A stretch of DNA of 6,134 nucleotides from Novosphingobium sp. (lineage in GTDB: Bacteria; Pseudomonadota; Alphaproteobacteria; Sphingomonadales; Sphingomonadaceae): contig JAIXYF010000309.1 in the NCBI GenBank assembly GCA_027490345.1, positions 1 to 6,134 on the forward strand. The letters run 5' to 3'. Numbering within the stretch: the stretch's first letter is position 1; every line of letters begins with the position of its first letter. The notes beneath the pieces were generated by a model. The model was not told where the DNA came from, did not search any database, and saw nothing but the letters and a program-made list of their open reading frames with translations. Below, piece by piece: positions 1-5,562 of the stretch. A program made the translations under genes and the position numbers.

Positions 1-522
1 GACCGGCTGGCGCGCGGCGGGCGGCCGCTGTTTGCCCGGCATGTCGGGCCGGTCGCCACCGGCACGTTGGTCGACATTTTCCGCGATGATCCGCGCGCTT
101 CGCTGCTGGGCACCGATGCACTGCGCGACGGGGTGGATGTGCCGGGCCATTCGCTGCGGCTGGTGGTGATGGAGCAAGTGCCCTGGCCCAAGCCATCGAT
201 CCTCCACCGCGCGCGGCGGCTGGCCCACGCCGAGAAGTTTGGTGGGGGTGGGAGCAATAGTGGGGGGCAGGCGCATGACGACCGGATCATCCGCGCGCGG
301 CTGGCGCAGGCATTTGGCCGTCTGATTCGCACGGGCACGGACCGGGGGCACTTCGTGGTGCTTTCCTCCGCCTTCCCCTCACGGCTTCTGAGTGCCTTTC
401 CTGCAGGCACGCCGGTGCGCCGCGTCACGCTCGATGCGGCTTTACAAAGCGTGGCGGGCAGTGTTTCTGACGGTGTGACCTCGGCGACCTCCCCCCGCGA
501 AATCAACGAGACGCGCGCGTGA
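1..522 (+). CDS. DinG/YoaA-type ATP-dependent DNA helicase, C-terminal part (5' end outside window)
   Basis: The reading frame is open from base 1 and ends at TGA 520-522, giving the last 173 residues of a larger protein. What is seen: GTDALRDGVDVPG at fragment residues 37-49 is a helicase motif V, and QAFGRLIR at 103-110 is motif VI with the arginines expected to act as arginine fingers. VMEQVPWPKPS (57-66) is typical of the DinG/XPD-like superfamily 2 group. Family knowledge: these are ATP-dependent 5'-3' DNA helicases that resolve R-loops, flaps or stalled forks; many carry an iron-sulphur cluster in the N-terminal half, which is not in the window. Oddity: residues 81-89 form a glycine/serine-rich insert between motifs V and VI, encoded by a G-run tract. 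The stop overlaps the next gene's GTG start (GTGA), so the two are probably co-translated. I am sure of the family but not of the DinG versus YoaA subtype. Confidence 0.88.
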   Translation, partial: DRLARGGRPLFARHVGPVATGTLVDIFRDDPRASLLGTDALRDGVDVPGHSLRLVVMEQVPWPKPSILHRARRLAHAEKFGGGGSNSGGQAHDDRIIRARLAQAFGRLIRTGTDRGHFVVLSSAFPSRLLSAFPAGTPVRRVTLDAALQSVAGSVSDGVTSATSPREINETRA

Positions 523-1064
523 AAACGCTCGCCCTCCTGCGCCACGCGAAGTCTGATTGGTCTGACGCGCGGGCGCGCGATTTCGACCGGCCGCTCAATG
601 CGCGCGGGGTGCGCGGTGCGCAGGCGATGGGCCGGCATATCAAGAGCACGTGCCTGCGCTTTGATCGCATCCTCGCCTCCCCCGCCGTGCGCGTGGCCGA
701 AACGATCGAGGAAGCGAGCAAGGCCTGGGGACACACGTTCCCGGTGGAATGGGACAGGCGTATCTACCTCGCCAGCTCCGACACGCTGATCGACTTGCTG
801 CGCGAGCTATCGGGCGAGCCGGAGAGCGTGCTGATGATCGGCCACAATCCGGGGCTGGAAGACCTGATCTTCGATCTCGTGCCCGATGATGGCACAAGCC
901 TGCTGCGCGAGGAAGTGGAAGTGAAGTTCCCGACCGCAACCTTTGCGGTGCTGGAACTGGCCATCGAGCGCTGGGCCGACCTTGCGGAACGCTGCGGCCA
1001 GCTGACCGCGCTGAAGCGCCCGCGCGATCTGGACCCGGCGCTGGGGCCCACGCTCAACGATTAA
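519..1064 (+). CDS. SixA-like phosphohistidine phosphatase (histidine phosphatase superfamily)
   Basis: This 181-residue cytosolic protein belongs to the histidine phosphatase (phosphoglycerate mutase-like) superfamily. What is seen: the N-terminal LLRHAKS motif supplies Arg8 and the phospho-accepting His9; ASPAVRVAET (53-62) gives the second conserved arginine, Arg58; MIGHNPGLE (106-114) gives the second catalytic His109. Length and the early RHAKSDW signature match the SixA branch rather than the mutases. Known for E. coli SixA: it removes phosphate from histidine on phosphotransfer proteins, first proposed for ArcB and later for the nitrogen PTS. The substrate here cannot be told from sequence. 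The start is GTG at 519, chosen because the RHG motif must lie close to the N-terminus; it overlaps the helicase stop by four bases, so translation is probably coupled. The gene is convergent with the hydrolase gene 23 bases downstream. Confidence 0.9.
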   Translation: MKTLALLRHAKSDWSDARARDFDRPLNARGVRGAQAMGRHIKSTCLRFDRILASPAVRVAETIEEASKAWGHTFPVEWDRRIYLASSDTLIDLLRELSGEPESVLMIGHNPGLEDLIFDLVPDDGTSLLREEVEVKFPTATFAVLELAIERWADLAERCGQLTALKRPRDLDPALGPTLND

Positions 1065-1087
1065 GGTGTGCGGCTGGAGGCCCAGCT
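1065..1087. terminator. Short hairpin between convergent genes, weak terminator candidate
   Basis: The 23 bases between the two convergent stop codons contain GCTGG-AGGC-CCAGC, a 5-bp perfect stem with a 4-base loop. No T-run follows on either strand, so it is not a textbook intrinsic terminator. I list it only because it is the sole structure available to separate the two transcripts. Confidence 0.2.
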
Positions 1088-2068
1088 TCAAGGCAATCGC
1101 AGTGCGCCAAGTTCATTCTCGACAAACCCGCGCAACGCCGCATCGACTTCTTCGCGGTGCTCAAGGAGTCCGTGACCAGTGCCTTGGACAGTCACCAGCT
1201 TTCCGCCAAGGAAGGACTGGTAACGCTCGGCACTGCTGGCCGGGATGAAATCGCACGTTCCCCGGATGATCAAGGTCGGGATATGTGCCGCGCTCTTTGG
1301 CGGAAGTTTCGCGCGCTTCACGTCACGAAAGATTGCGCGTGCGGCATATAGATTGCCCCCGCCCGGCAGGGCTGGTGGGCGAACTGCCGCGCCCTTGCAG
1401 ACAACCCCGTCCAGCAGCTCCTCACTCACAATCTGATCGAACAGCTGGCCAGCTGCGGCTTGCGATATCTGCTTTTCGGCCTCGGCAGGAGACCGGTCGA
1501 TACGGCCAATCGCGTCACGTATGGCGGGGCTGTATTCAACTTTGTCACGCGCCGTCACGCTGTAGTCTCGCTTGGCATCAAGGCCGGGAAACATGCCGGG
1601 CGAGGTCAGGATCAAAGCCGCGACGCGGTCTGGGTATTGCTGCGCATAGACTGCGGCCAAAGCGGCACCATAGGAATTGCCCCAGAGAATGACCCGGTCC
1701 TGCCCCAGCGAAACACGCAGGGAATCCAGATCAGCAACCGCCCGCGCAAACGAATACTCCGAAACCGGCAAGCGATCAGAGCGGCCCCCGCCCGCCTGAT
1801 CGAAGTAAATTGTCGGGAAGCCGAGCTGCCGAAATACCGCACCTTCTTCCAGCCGACGATCCTCGACATAGAGGCCCGGCCCCCCATGCAGGAAGATGAT
1901 CGGGGTTTTGTGTTGGCGATCAGAGACCGCCGGAAGAGTCCACGAAGCCACGCGCGAACCGGTCGGCAAGTTCATCATCACGGGTTCTGGCGCTGCGTTC
2001 GCCGGATAAGGAAAAGCAAGAGCAGCCAGAACACCAAACACGCACGGAATACCTGCTGACGGTTTCAT
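1088..2068 (-). CDS. Secreted alpha/beta-fold hydrolase, proline iminopeptidase-like (S33-type motifs)
   Basis: A 326-residue alpha/beta hydrolase with a probable Sec signal peptide: a Lys2 start, a hydrophobic stretch at about residues 9-22, and a PANA-APEP cleavage site near residue 25. No lipobox is seen, so a soluble periplasmic or exported enzyme is likely. Catalytic features are complete: HGGPG (61-65) for the oxyanion hole, DQAGGGRS (90-97), the nucleophile elbow GNSYG with Ser132, then Asp273 in TCDFIP and His299 in GTGHG. HGGPG plus DQxGxGxS is typical of prolyl iminopeptidase-like S33 members, but the substrate (peptide, ester or lactone) cannot be inferred. The ATG at 2068 is chosen over an in-frame GTG at 2095 because it has a GCGGGA ribosome-binding sequence and gives a normal signal peptide. 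Only 10 of the first 28 codons after the start end in G/C, fewer than in fabH (17 of 28), which hints at separate ancestry. It lies downstream of merR on the same strand, across an 85-base gap. Confidence 0.85.
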   Translation of the reverse strand: MKPSAGIPCVFGVLAALAFPYPANAAPEPVMMNLPTGSRVASWTLPAVSDRQHKTPIIFLHGGPGLYVEDRRLEEGAVFRQLGFPTIYFDQAGGGRSDRLPVSEYSFARAVADLDSLRVSLGQDRVILWGNSYGAALAAVYAQQYPDRVAALILTSPGMFPGLDAKRDYSVTARDKVEYSPAIRDAIGRIDRSPAEAEKQISQAAAGQLFDQIVSEELLDGVVCKGAAVRPPALPGGGNLYAARAIFRDVKRAKLPPKSAAHIPTLIIRGTCDFIPASSAERYQSFLGGKLVTVQGTGHGLLEHREEVDAALRGFVENELGALRLP

Positions 2069-2103
2069 GAGACATCCCGCTTTCCGTCTTGGCACAAGGT
2101 CTG

Positions 2104-2136
2104 GCTCGCAACGAGCGTTTGATCAGTCCGCCTGAT
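2104..2136 (-). other. Two small hairpins in the merR-hydrolase gap
   Basis: The gap between the merR stop and the hydrolase start holds two perfect 5-bp stems: ATCAG/CTGAT (2122-2126 with 2132-2136, 5-base loop) and GCTCG/CGAGC (2104-2108 with 2112-2116, 3-base loop). In the direction of transcription neither is followed by a T-run, so a Rho-independent terminator is not supported. They could attenuate read-through from merR. I see no convincing promoter in this gap. Confidence 0.2.
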
Positions 2137-2153
2137 ACAGCGCGATGGGCCGC

Positions 2154-2519
2154 TCAATCCTCAAGGGCCGCCGCCAGCTTGCCCCGGATCGTCTCAAGAT
2201 GGCGGCGCAATATGCGCAGGGCCGAGATGATTTCGGCCTGCTCGGGCATCGCCGTGTCAGGCTCGGACGGCGCAGGAGCGGGCGCCGGAACAGGCGCCTC
2301 CCCCTTGCCCGCAAGCGCCTGACGCGCACCGCGGATCGTGTAGCCCTCGCGGTGGAGCAGCTGATCGATGCGGGCGATGAGTGCGATGTCTTCGGCGCGG
2401 TAATAGCGCCGCCCCCCTGCGCGAGTGAGCGGGCGCAGCATCGGGAACTGCTCTTCCCAATAGCGCAGGACGTGCTGCTTCAGGCCGAGTGCGCGCGCCA
2501 CTTCGCCGATGGTGCGCAA
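2154..2519 (-). CDS. MerR-family transcriptional regulator (ihfA-linked, alphaproteobacterial type)
   Basis: The frame with a canonical start (TTG at 2519) gives 121 residues. Residues 2-30 form the MerR helix-turn-helix (TIGEVARALG, then HVLRYWEEQFPMLRP), followed by the wing with GGRRYYRAEDI (35-45) and helices to about 72. A Pro/Ala-rich linker (76-85) leads to a C-terminal segment, QAEIISALRILRRHLETI, that could make the antiparallel dimer coil. No effector-binding domain or metal-binding cysteine cluster is present, so this is a minimal MerR; DNA target and ligand are unknown. MerR genes of this kind commonly follow ihfA in Alphaproteobacteria. The TTG is a conservative choice: the frame stays open to 2624 and the upstream codons read DGKAPDALRTI, resembling the KxPDAFRTI start region I recall for relatives, so the true N-terminus is likely upstream (see 2520-2612). 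Confidence 0.85.
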   Translation of the reverse strand: MRTIGEVARALGLKQHVLRYWEEQFPMLRPLTRAGGRRYYRAEDIALIARIDQLLHREGYTIRGARQALAGKGEAPVPAPAPAPSEPDTAMPEQAEIISALRILRRHLETIRGKLAAALED

Positions 2520-2612
2520 GGCATCTGGCGCCTTGCCGTCTGCAAAAACGAAGCCATCCTGAAAGACAGGAGGGGTGTTCGGCGCCGATCCTGGGGTATC
2601 AACTGCTGGCAG
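2520..2612 (-). other. Probable N-terminal extension of merR starting at a CTG codon
   Basis: In frame with merR and free of stops, this stretch adds 31 residues, ending in FVFADGKAPDA just before the helix-turn-helix. It contains no ATG, GTG, TTG or ATT start. The only near-cognate start is CTG at 2612-2610, preceded by AAGGA (2625-2621) with an 8-base spacer, which is ideal Shine-Dalgarno placement. A CTG start would overlap the ihfA 3' end by 14 bases, consistent with translational coupling, and would give a 152-residue protein. The alternative is an ATG at 2557 in another frame joined across a T5 run. This is inference from frame and motif; initiation is not shown. Confidence 0.5.
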
Positions 2613-2898
2613 CGATCCTGTCCTTCAACATCTGGCTCGCGCGGAAGGTCATGACCCGGCGCGAGGTGATCGGCACTTCAACGCCGGTCTTGGGGTTGCG
2701 GCCAATCCGCTCCGCCTTGTCGCGTAGCAGAAAAGTTCCGAAGCCCGAAATCTTCACATTCTCGCCCTCAGCCAGCGCTTCGCACATGTGATCGAGGATA
2801 GCCTCGACCATGCCGAGCGAATCGGCCCGCGACAGGCCGACCCGGCGATTGATGCTCTCTGCAAGATCTGCGCGCGTAAGAGTCCCCACTGAACGCAT
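2599..2898 (-). CDS. ihfA: Integration host factor subunit alpha
   Basis: Encodes a 99-residue HU/IHF-family DNA-bending protein, the usual length for IHF alpha, which pairs with IHF beta (encoded elsewhere) to bend DNA sharply at specific sites for transcription, recombination and nucleoid organisation. What is seen: the helical dimerisation part at residues 8-45 (LTRADLAESINRR, LGMVEAILDHM), the hallmark VKISGFGTF (48-56), and the beta-ribbon arm with GRNPKTG (67-72), whose Pro69 is the residue expected to intercalate into the minor groove. EVPITSRRVMTFRAS (74-88) closes the fold. The ATG at 2898 is preferred over the upstream TTG at 2919 because it has GGGGA about eight bases upstream and yields the family length. 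It lies 149 bases after fabH with its own candidate promoter, and its stop lies within the possible start region of merR. Confidence 0.96.
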   Translation of the reverse strand: MRSVGTLTRADLAESINRRVGLSRADSLGMVEAILDHMCEALAEGENVKISGFGTFLLRDKAERIGRNPKTGVEVPITSRRVMTFRASQMLKDRIAASS

Positions 2899-2935
2899 CC
2901 CCAATTCCCCTGATACCAAAGCGACAAGTTAGGTT

Positions 2936-2951
2936 GACACAATACAGTGTC
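2936..2951. promoter_or_regulatory. 16-bp dyad GACAC-N6-GTGTC upstream of ihfA
   Basis: Perfect 5-bp inverted repeat arms with a 6-base centre lie about 38 bases upstream of the ihfA start, downstream of the candidate promoter. This is the geometry of a dimeric repressor operator or of a 5' UTR hairpin. It matches no operator I can name, and short dyads arise by chance. Confidence 0.25.
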
Positions 2952-2981
2952 CGCCGCGCTTTACAATCTGGTTTATGGAAT

Positions 2982-3010
2982 ATTTTATCGCCCAATGCAT
3001 TGGTCTGCAA
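2982..3010 (-). promoter_or_regulatory. Candidate sigma-70-type promoter for ihfA-merR
   Basis: On the minus strand, TTGCAG (3010-3005) and TAAAAT (2987-2982) are separated by exactly 17 bases. The -10 box matches TATAAT at five of six positions; the -35 is weak (TTG conserved). It lies about 84 bases upstream of the ihfA ATG, in the most A/T-rich part of the window. A second weaker pair, TTGTAA (2966-2961) and TATTGT (2944-2939) with a 16-base spacer, lies closer to the gene. Confidence 0.45.
2992..3003. promoter_or_regulatory. Perfect 12-bp palindrome CCAATGCATTGG in the ihfA promoter spacer
   Basis: CCAATG/CATTGG is an uninterrupted palindrome lying wholly between the proposed -35 and -10 boxes, the position where a bound repressor would exclude RNA polymerase or a MerR-type activator would realign a spacer. 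It does not extend further (C/T flanks do not pair). The regulator is unknown; the site could also be chance. Confidence 0.35.
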
Positions 3011-3047
3011 CGAAAACTGCAAGGCGACTGAGTCCGCTTTGGTGAAT

Positions 3048-4028
3048 TTACACCCGGACGAGGCTGGCTCCCCAGGTGAAACCGCCGCCCATCGCCTCGA
3101 ACATCACGAGGTCGCCGGGTTTGATCCGTCCGTCGCGAACCGCCGTATCGAAGGCCAGCGGCACGGATGCGGCGCTGGTATTGGCGTGGCGATCAACCGT
3201 GATCACCACTTTTTCCGGCGGGAGGCCAAGCTTGCGCGCGGTCGCATCGAGGATGCGGGCGTTGGCCTGATGCGGCACCACCCAATCGACATCGCTTGCG
3301 GTCTGGCCCGCTGCATCGAGCACTTCTTCCAGCACCGACGCCAGATTGACCACGGCATGGCGAAACACTTCGCGGCCCTTCATGCGCACTTTGCCCACGG
3401 TCCCGGTGGTCGATGGCCCGCCATCCATGTAAAGCAGATCACGCTGGCCGCCATCGGCGTGGAGCCGGGTTTCAAGAATGCCGGGCGCGCGCGGATCGCC
3501 CGCGTCGACCTCTACCGCTTCGAGCACGACGGCGCCCGCACCATCGCCGAACAGCACACAGGTCGTGCGGTCTTCCCAATCAAGCAGGCGGCTCATCGTT
3601 TCGGCGCCAATCACCAGCGCGCGCTTGGCCGCGCCCGTGCGCAGCAGTGCATCGGCCGTGGCCAGGCCATAGAGGAAGCCCGAGCAGACCGCGGCAACAT
3701 CGAACGCAATCCCGCCTGGGCGGCAGCCCAGCGCGTGCTGCACGAGAGTGGCGGTGGCGGGAAAGGTCTGGTCCGGGCTGCAGGTGCCCAGCACGATCAG
3801 ATCGATGTCGGCGGCCGCGATCCCGGCCGCCTCCAGCGCCTTTTGCGCGGCCTCGGTCGCCAGAGTGGCCGTGGTTTCCCCCTCGCCCGCGATGTAGCGG
3901 TTGCGGATGCCGGTGCGCTCGACGATCCACTCGTCGGTCGTATCGATCTGGGTTGCCAGCTCGGCATTGGAAACAGCGCGCGCAGGCAGCGCAGAGCCGC
4001 TGCCACGAATGACAGAACGCAGCGTCAT
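3048..4028 (-). CDS. fabH: Beta-ketoacyl-ACP synthase III
   Basis: A 326-residue cytosolic enzyme of type II fatty acid synthesis that condenses acetyl-CoA with malonyl-ACP to start acyl chains. What is seen: the N-terminal TTDEWIVERTGIRNRYIA (30-47) is a FabH signature; the active-site Cys115 sits in DVAAVCSGFLYGL; His253 is in VVPHQANARIL and Asn283 in HANTSAAS, completing the Cys-His-Asn triad. GDGAGAVVLE (161-170) and the C-terminal EAMGGGFTWGASLV (311-324) also fit. Length matches the family. The ATG at 4028 overlaps the plsX stop as ATGA and has GGAG seven bases upstream, so it is translationally coupled to plsX. Acyl-CoA preference (acetyl versus branched primers) is not readable from these motifs. 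It ends with TAA at 3048 and no clear terminator follows. Confidence 0.97.
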   Translation of the reverse strand: MTLRSVIRGSGSALPARAVSNAELATQIDTTDEWIVERTGIRNRYIAGEGETTATLATEAAQKALEAAGIAAADIDLIVLGTCSPDQTFPATATLVQHALGCRPGGIAFDVAAVCSGFLYGLATADALLRTGAAKRALVIGAETMSRLLDWEDRTTCVLFGDGAGAVVLEAVEVDAGDPRAPGILETRLHADGGQRDLLYMDGGPSTTGTVGKVRMKGREVFRHAVVNLASVLEEVLDAAGQTASDVDWVVPHQANARILDATARKLGLPPEKVVITVDRHANTSAASVPLAFDTAVRDGRIKPGDLVMFEAMGGGFTWGASLVRV

Positions 4029-5110
4029 GCCGAAGCTCCAGGATTCTCGGGCGGCGTGCGCCCCCGCGTGGTCGCGCCCCGCACGGCATCTTGCCCGGCC
4101 TGGGCCAGATCCGCTGCAATCCGCTCGGTCAATCGTTCGGACAGGAGCCGTGCGGTGACTGCGACCGCATGGGCGACGCCAAGTGCCGAAGCGCTCCCGT
4201 GGCTTTTGACCACCACGCCGTTGAGGCCGAGGAACACAGCGCCATTGTGATTGTTGGGATCGAGGTGATGCTTGAGCAATTCGGTCGCGGGCTTGGAGAT
4301 GAGGAAGCCGAACTTGGAGCGCAGCGAGCTGGAGAAGCTGCGCCGCAGGAGATCGGCTACGAAACGGGCCGCACCCTCCATCGCTTTGAGCGCGATGTTG
4401 CCGGTGAAGCCGTCTGTCACCACTACGTCGACATCCCCGCGCGAGATCTTGTCCGCCTCGGTAAAGCCATCGAAGCGGAAGGCCAGTGCTTCACCCGCCT
4501 GCTTGAGCATGGCGGCTGCCTCACGCAGTTCGTCAGTGCCCTTGTTGTCTTCGGTGCCGATATTGAGCAGGCGCACGCGCGGTTCGGCAAGGGCATGAAC
4601 CACGCGCGCATACGCCGCGCCCATGATCGCAAATTGCACCAGATTGCGGGCATCGCATTCGGTGTTGGCGCCCAGATCGAGCATGACGAGATCGTGATCG
4701 CCCAGCGTGGGCACGAGCGCGGCCAACGCCGGCCGGTCGATCCCAGGCATCGTGCGCAGCGCGACTTTTGCCATCGCCATCAGCGCGCCGGTATTGCCCG
4801 CGCTGACCGCAGCACCAGCATCTCCGCTCTTCACGGCGGCAATGGCAAGGCCCATCGACGTGGTGCGCGCGCGGCGCAGCGCTTGGGTGGGCTTTTCTTC
4901 GCCCGAGACCACGTCCGGCGCGTGCAGGATCTCAGAAGCGGCGCGCAGATTGGGGTGCGCGTCAAGCGCGGTCTTGATCGCGCTTTCGTCCCCGACGAGC
5001 AGGAACTTGAACTGCTCGTGCTGGCGACGCGCGAGTGCTGCGCCCTCCACCATGACGCGCACGCCCACATCGCCGCCCATCGCATCGACAGCGATACGCG
5101 GCAAAGCCAT
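4025..5110 (-). CDS. plsX: Phosphate acyltransferase PlsX
   Basis: A 361-residue enzyme that converts acyl-ACP and phosphate to acyl-phosphate, the donor used by PlsY for glycerol-3-phosphate acylation, so it feeds phospholipid synthesis from the fatty acid pathway. What is seen: IAVDAMGGD (6-14) at the N-terminus, VSGEEKPTQALRRA (68-81), SAGNTGALMA (103-112), LDLGANTE (144-151), DGFTGNIALK (233-242) and LGLNGVVVKSHGSA (295-308), all in family order. It is a peripheral membrane or cytosolic protein with no signal or membrane segment. The frame extends 26 codons upstream to 5188, across rpmF, but the ATG at 5110 is chosen because IAVDAMGGD must begin near residue 6 and a GGGGGAG tract lies about 11 bases before it. 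It follows rpmF by 28 bases and its TGA overlaps the fabH start. Confidence 0.97.
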   Translation of the reverse strand: MALPRIAVDAMGGDVGVRVMVEGAALARRQHEQFKFLLVGDESAIKTALDAHPNLRAASEILHAPDVVSGEEKPTQALRRARTTSMGLAIAAVKSGDAGAAVSAGNTGALMAMAKVALRTMPGIDRPALAALVPTLGDHDLVMLDLGANTECDARNLVQFAIMGAAYARVVHALAEPRVRLLNIGTEDNKGTDELREAAAMLKQAGEALAFRFDGFTEADKISRGDVDVVVTDGFTGNIALKAMEGAARFVADLLRRSFSSSLRSKFGFLISKPATELLKHHLDPNNHNGAVFLGLNGVVVKSHGSASALGVAHAVAVTARLLSERLTERIAADLAQAGQDAVRGATTRGRTPPENPGASA

Positions 5111-5138
5111 GATCCGGCTGTCTCCCCCTCCGCCGGAA

Positions 5139-5318
5139 TCAGAGACCGACGGCGATGATCTCGCGGCCGTTATAGTGCCCGCAGGCACCGCACAGCATGT
5201 GCGGGCGCTTCAGCTCACCGCAGTTGGAGCATTCGTGGAAGGCATCGACCTTCAGCGCATCGTGGCTACGACGCATGCCCCGGCGGGAGGGCGAGGTCTT
5301 TCTTTTGGGGACGGCCAT
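5139..5318 (-). CDS. rpmF: 50S ribosomal protein L32
   Basis: A 59-residue protein of the large ribosomal subunit. It begins MAVPKRKTSPSRRGMRRSHD, the invariant L32 start, and has four cysteines (30, 33, 43, 46) arranged CxxC-x9-CxxC as a zinc ribbon, showing the zinc-binding (C+) form of L32. It ends GREIIAVGL. The ATG at 5318 is fixed by the conserved N-terminus, and an AGG about seven bases upstream can serve as ribosome-binding site. It is the first gene of the rpmF-plsX-fabH block, a widely conserved linkage of translation and lipid genes. In many bacteria a YceD (DUF177) gene precedes rpmF; here the upstream neighbour is instead the divergent MAPEG gene. Confidence 0.97.
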   Translation of the reverse strand: MAVPKRKTSPSRRGMRRSHDALKVDAFHECSNCGELKRPHMLCGACGHYNGREIIAVGL

Positions 5319-5562
5319 TGCGGCACCTGTTCCTGATCTTGAAGTCGTCTACGGGCAAGCGCGATAGGCAATACCGGCCCCATGCACAACCCCTGTCCAA
5401 GCGCGTTTCATTCGCGGCCCGGCTGAAGTTTGGCAGCAAGCTGGAATCGCCAATCGCGGGCGAATGCGCGCCTATACGGATTTCTGGGTGCTTTGCAAGC
5501 TCCGGGCGTCTAGGAGCCGCAGCACATGACAACACAATACCGGAAGGGGAGATAACCTGCTC
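5319..5562. promoter_or_regulatory. Divergent intergenic region rpmF / MAPEG gene
   Basis: These 244 bases lie between two divergent genes, so promoters for both should be here. On the minus strand the best -35/-10 pair I can find for rpmF is TTGTGC (5389-5384) and TATCGC (5366-5361), spacer 17, but each matches the consensus at only three positions. On the plus strand TATACG (5473-5478) could be a -10 box without a good -35. GGGGAG at about 5546-5551 is the likely ribosome-binding site of the MAPEG gene, somewhat far from its ATG. No RNA gene, repeat or riboswitch is recognised. Confidence 0.3.

Noticed and set aside
1460..2059. Open frame on the + strand opposite the alpha/beta hydrolase
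   Set aside because: The minus strand encodes a signal peptide and a full catalytic triad; the + frame has no family resemblance and no good ribosome-binding site.
2096..2153. tRNA gene downstream of merR, as I recall for some sphingomonads
   Set aside because: The 58 bases are too short and contain no cloverleaf arms or GTTC-type T-loop.
2902..2915. IHF-like site (TATCAG then TTG) overlapping the ihfA ribosome-binding region, suggesting autoregulation
   Set aside because: The gap between the half-elements is five bases instead of the four of the WATCARNNNNTTR consensus, so it does not match.
2934..2967. TTGACA and TACAAT on the + strand as a promoter
   Set aside because: The spacer is 22 bases, too long for sigma-70, and no + strand gene follows; the downstream DNA is antisense to fabH.
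3011..3047. Intrinsic terminator after fabH
   Set aside because: Only a 3-bp stem with bulged extension can be drawn near GACTCAGTC, and the few Ts (GTTTTCG) are not directly after it, so read-through into ihfA is possible.
2934..4250. Long open frame on the + strand opposite fabH (438 codons)
   Set aside because: It is the antisense shadow of a high-GC gene; fabH on the minus strand has all catalytic motifs and the + frame shows no recognisable domain.
4091..5158. Long open frame on the + strand opposite plsX (355 codons)
   Set aside because: Antisense shadow of plsX, rich in His, Arg and Ala without any domain pattern; plsX motifs are complete.
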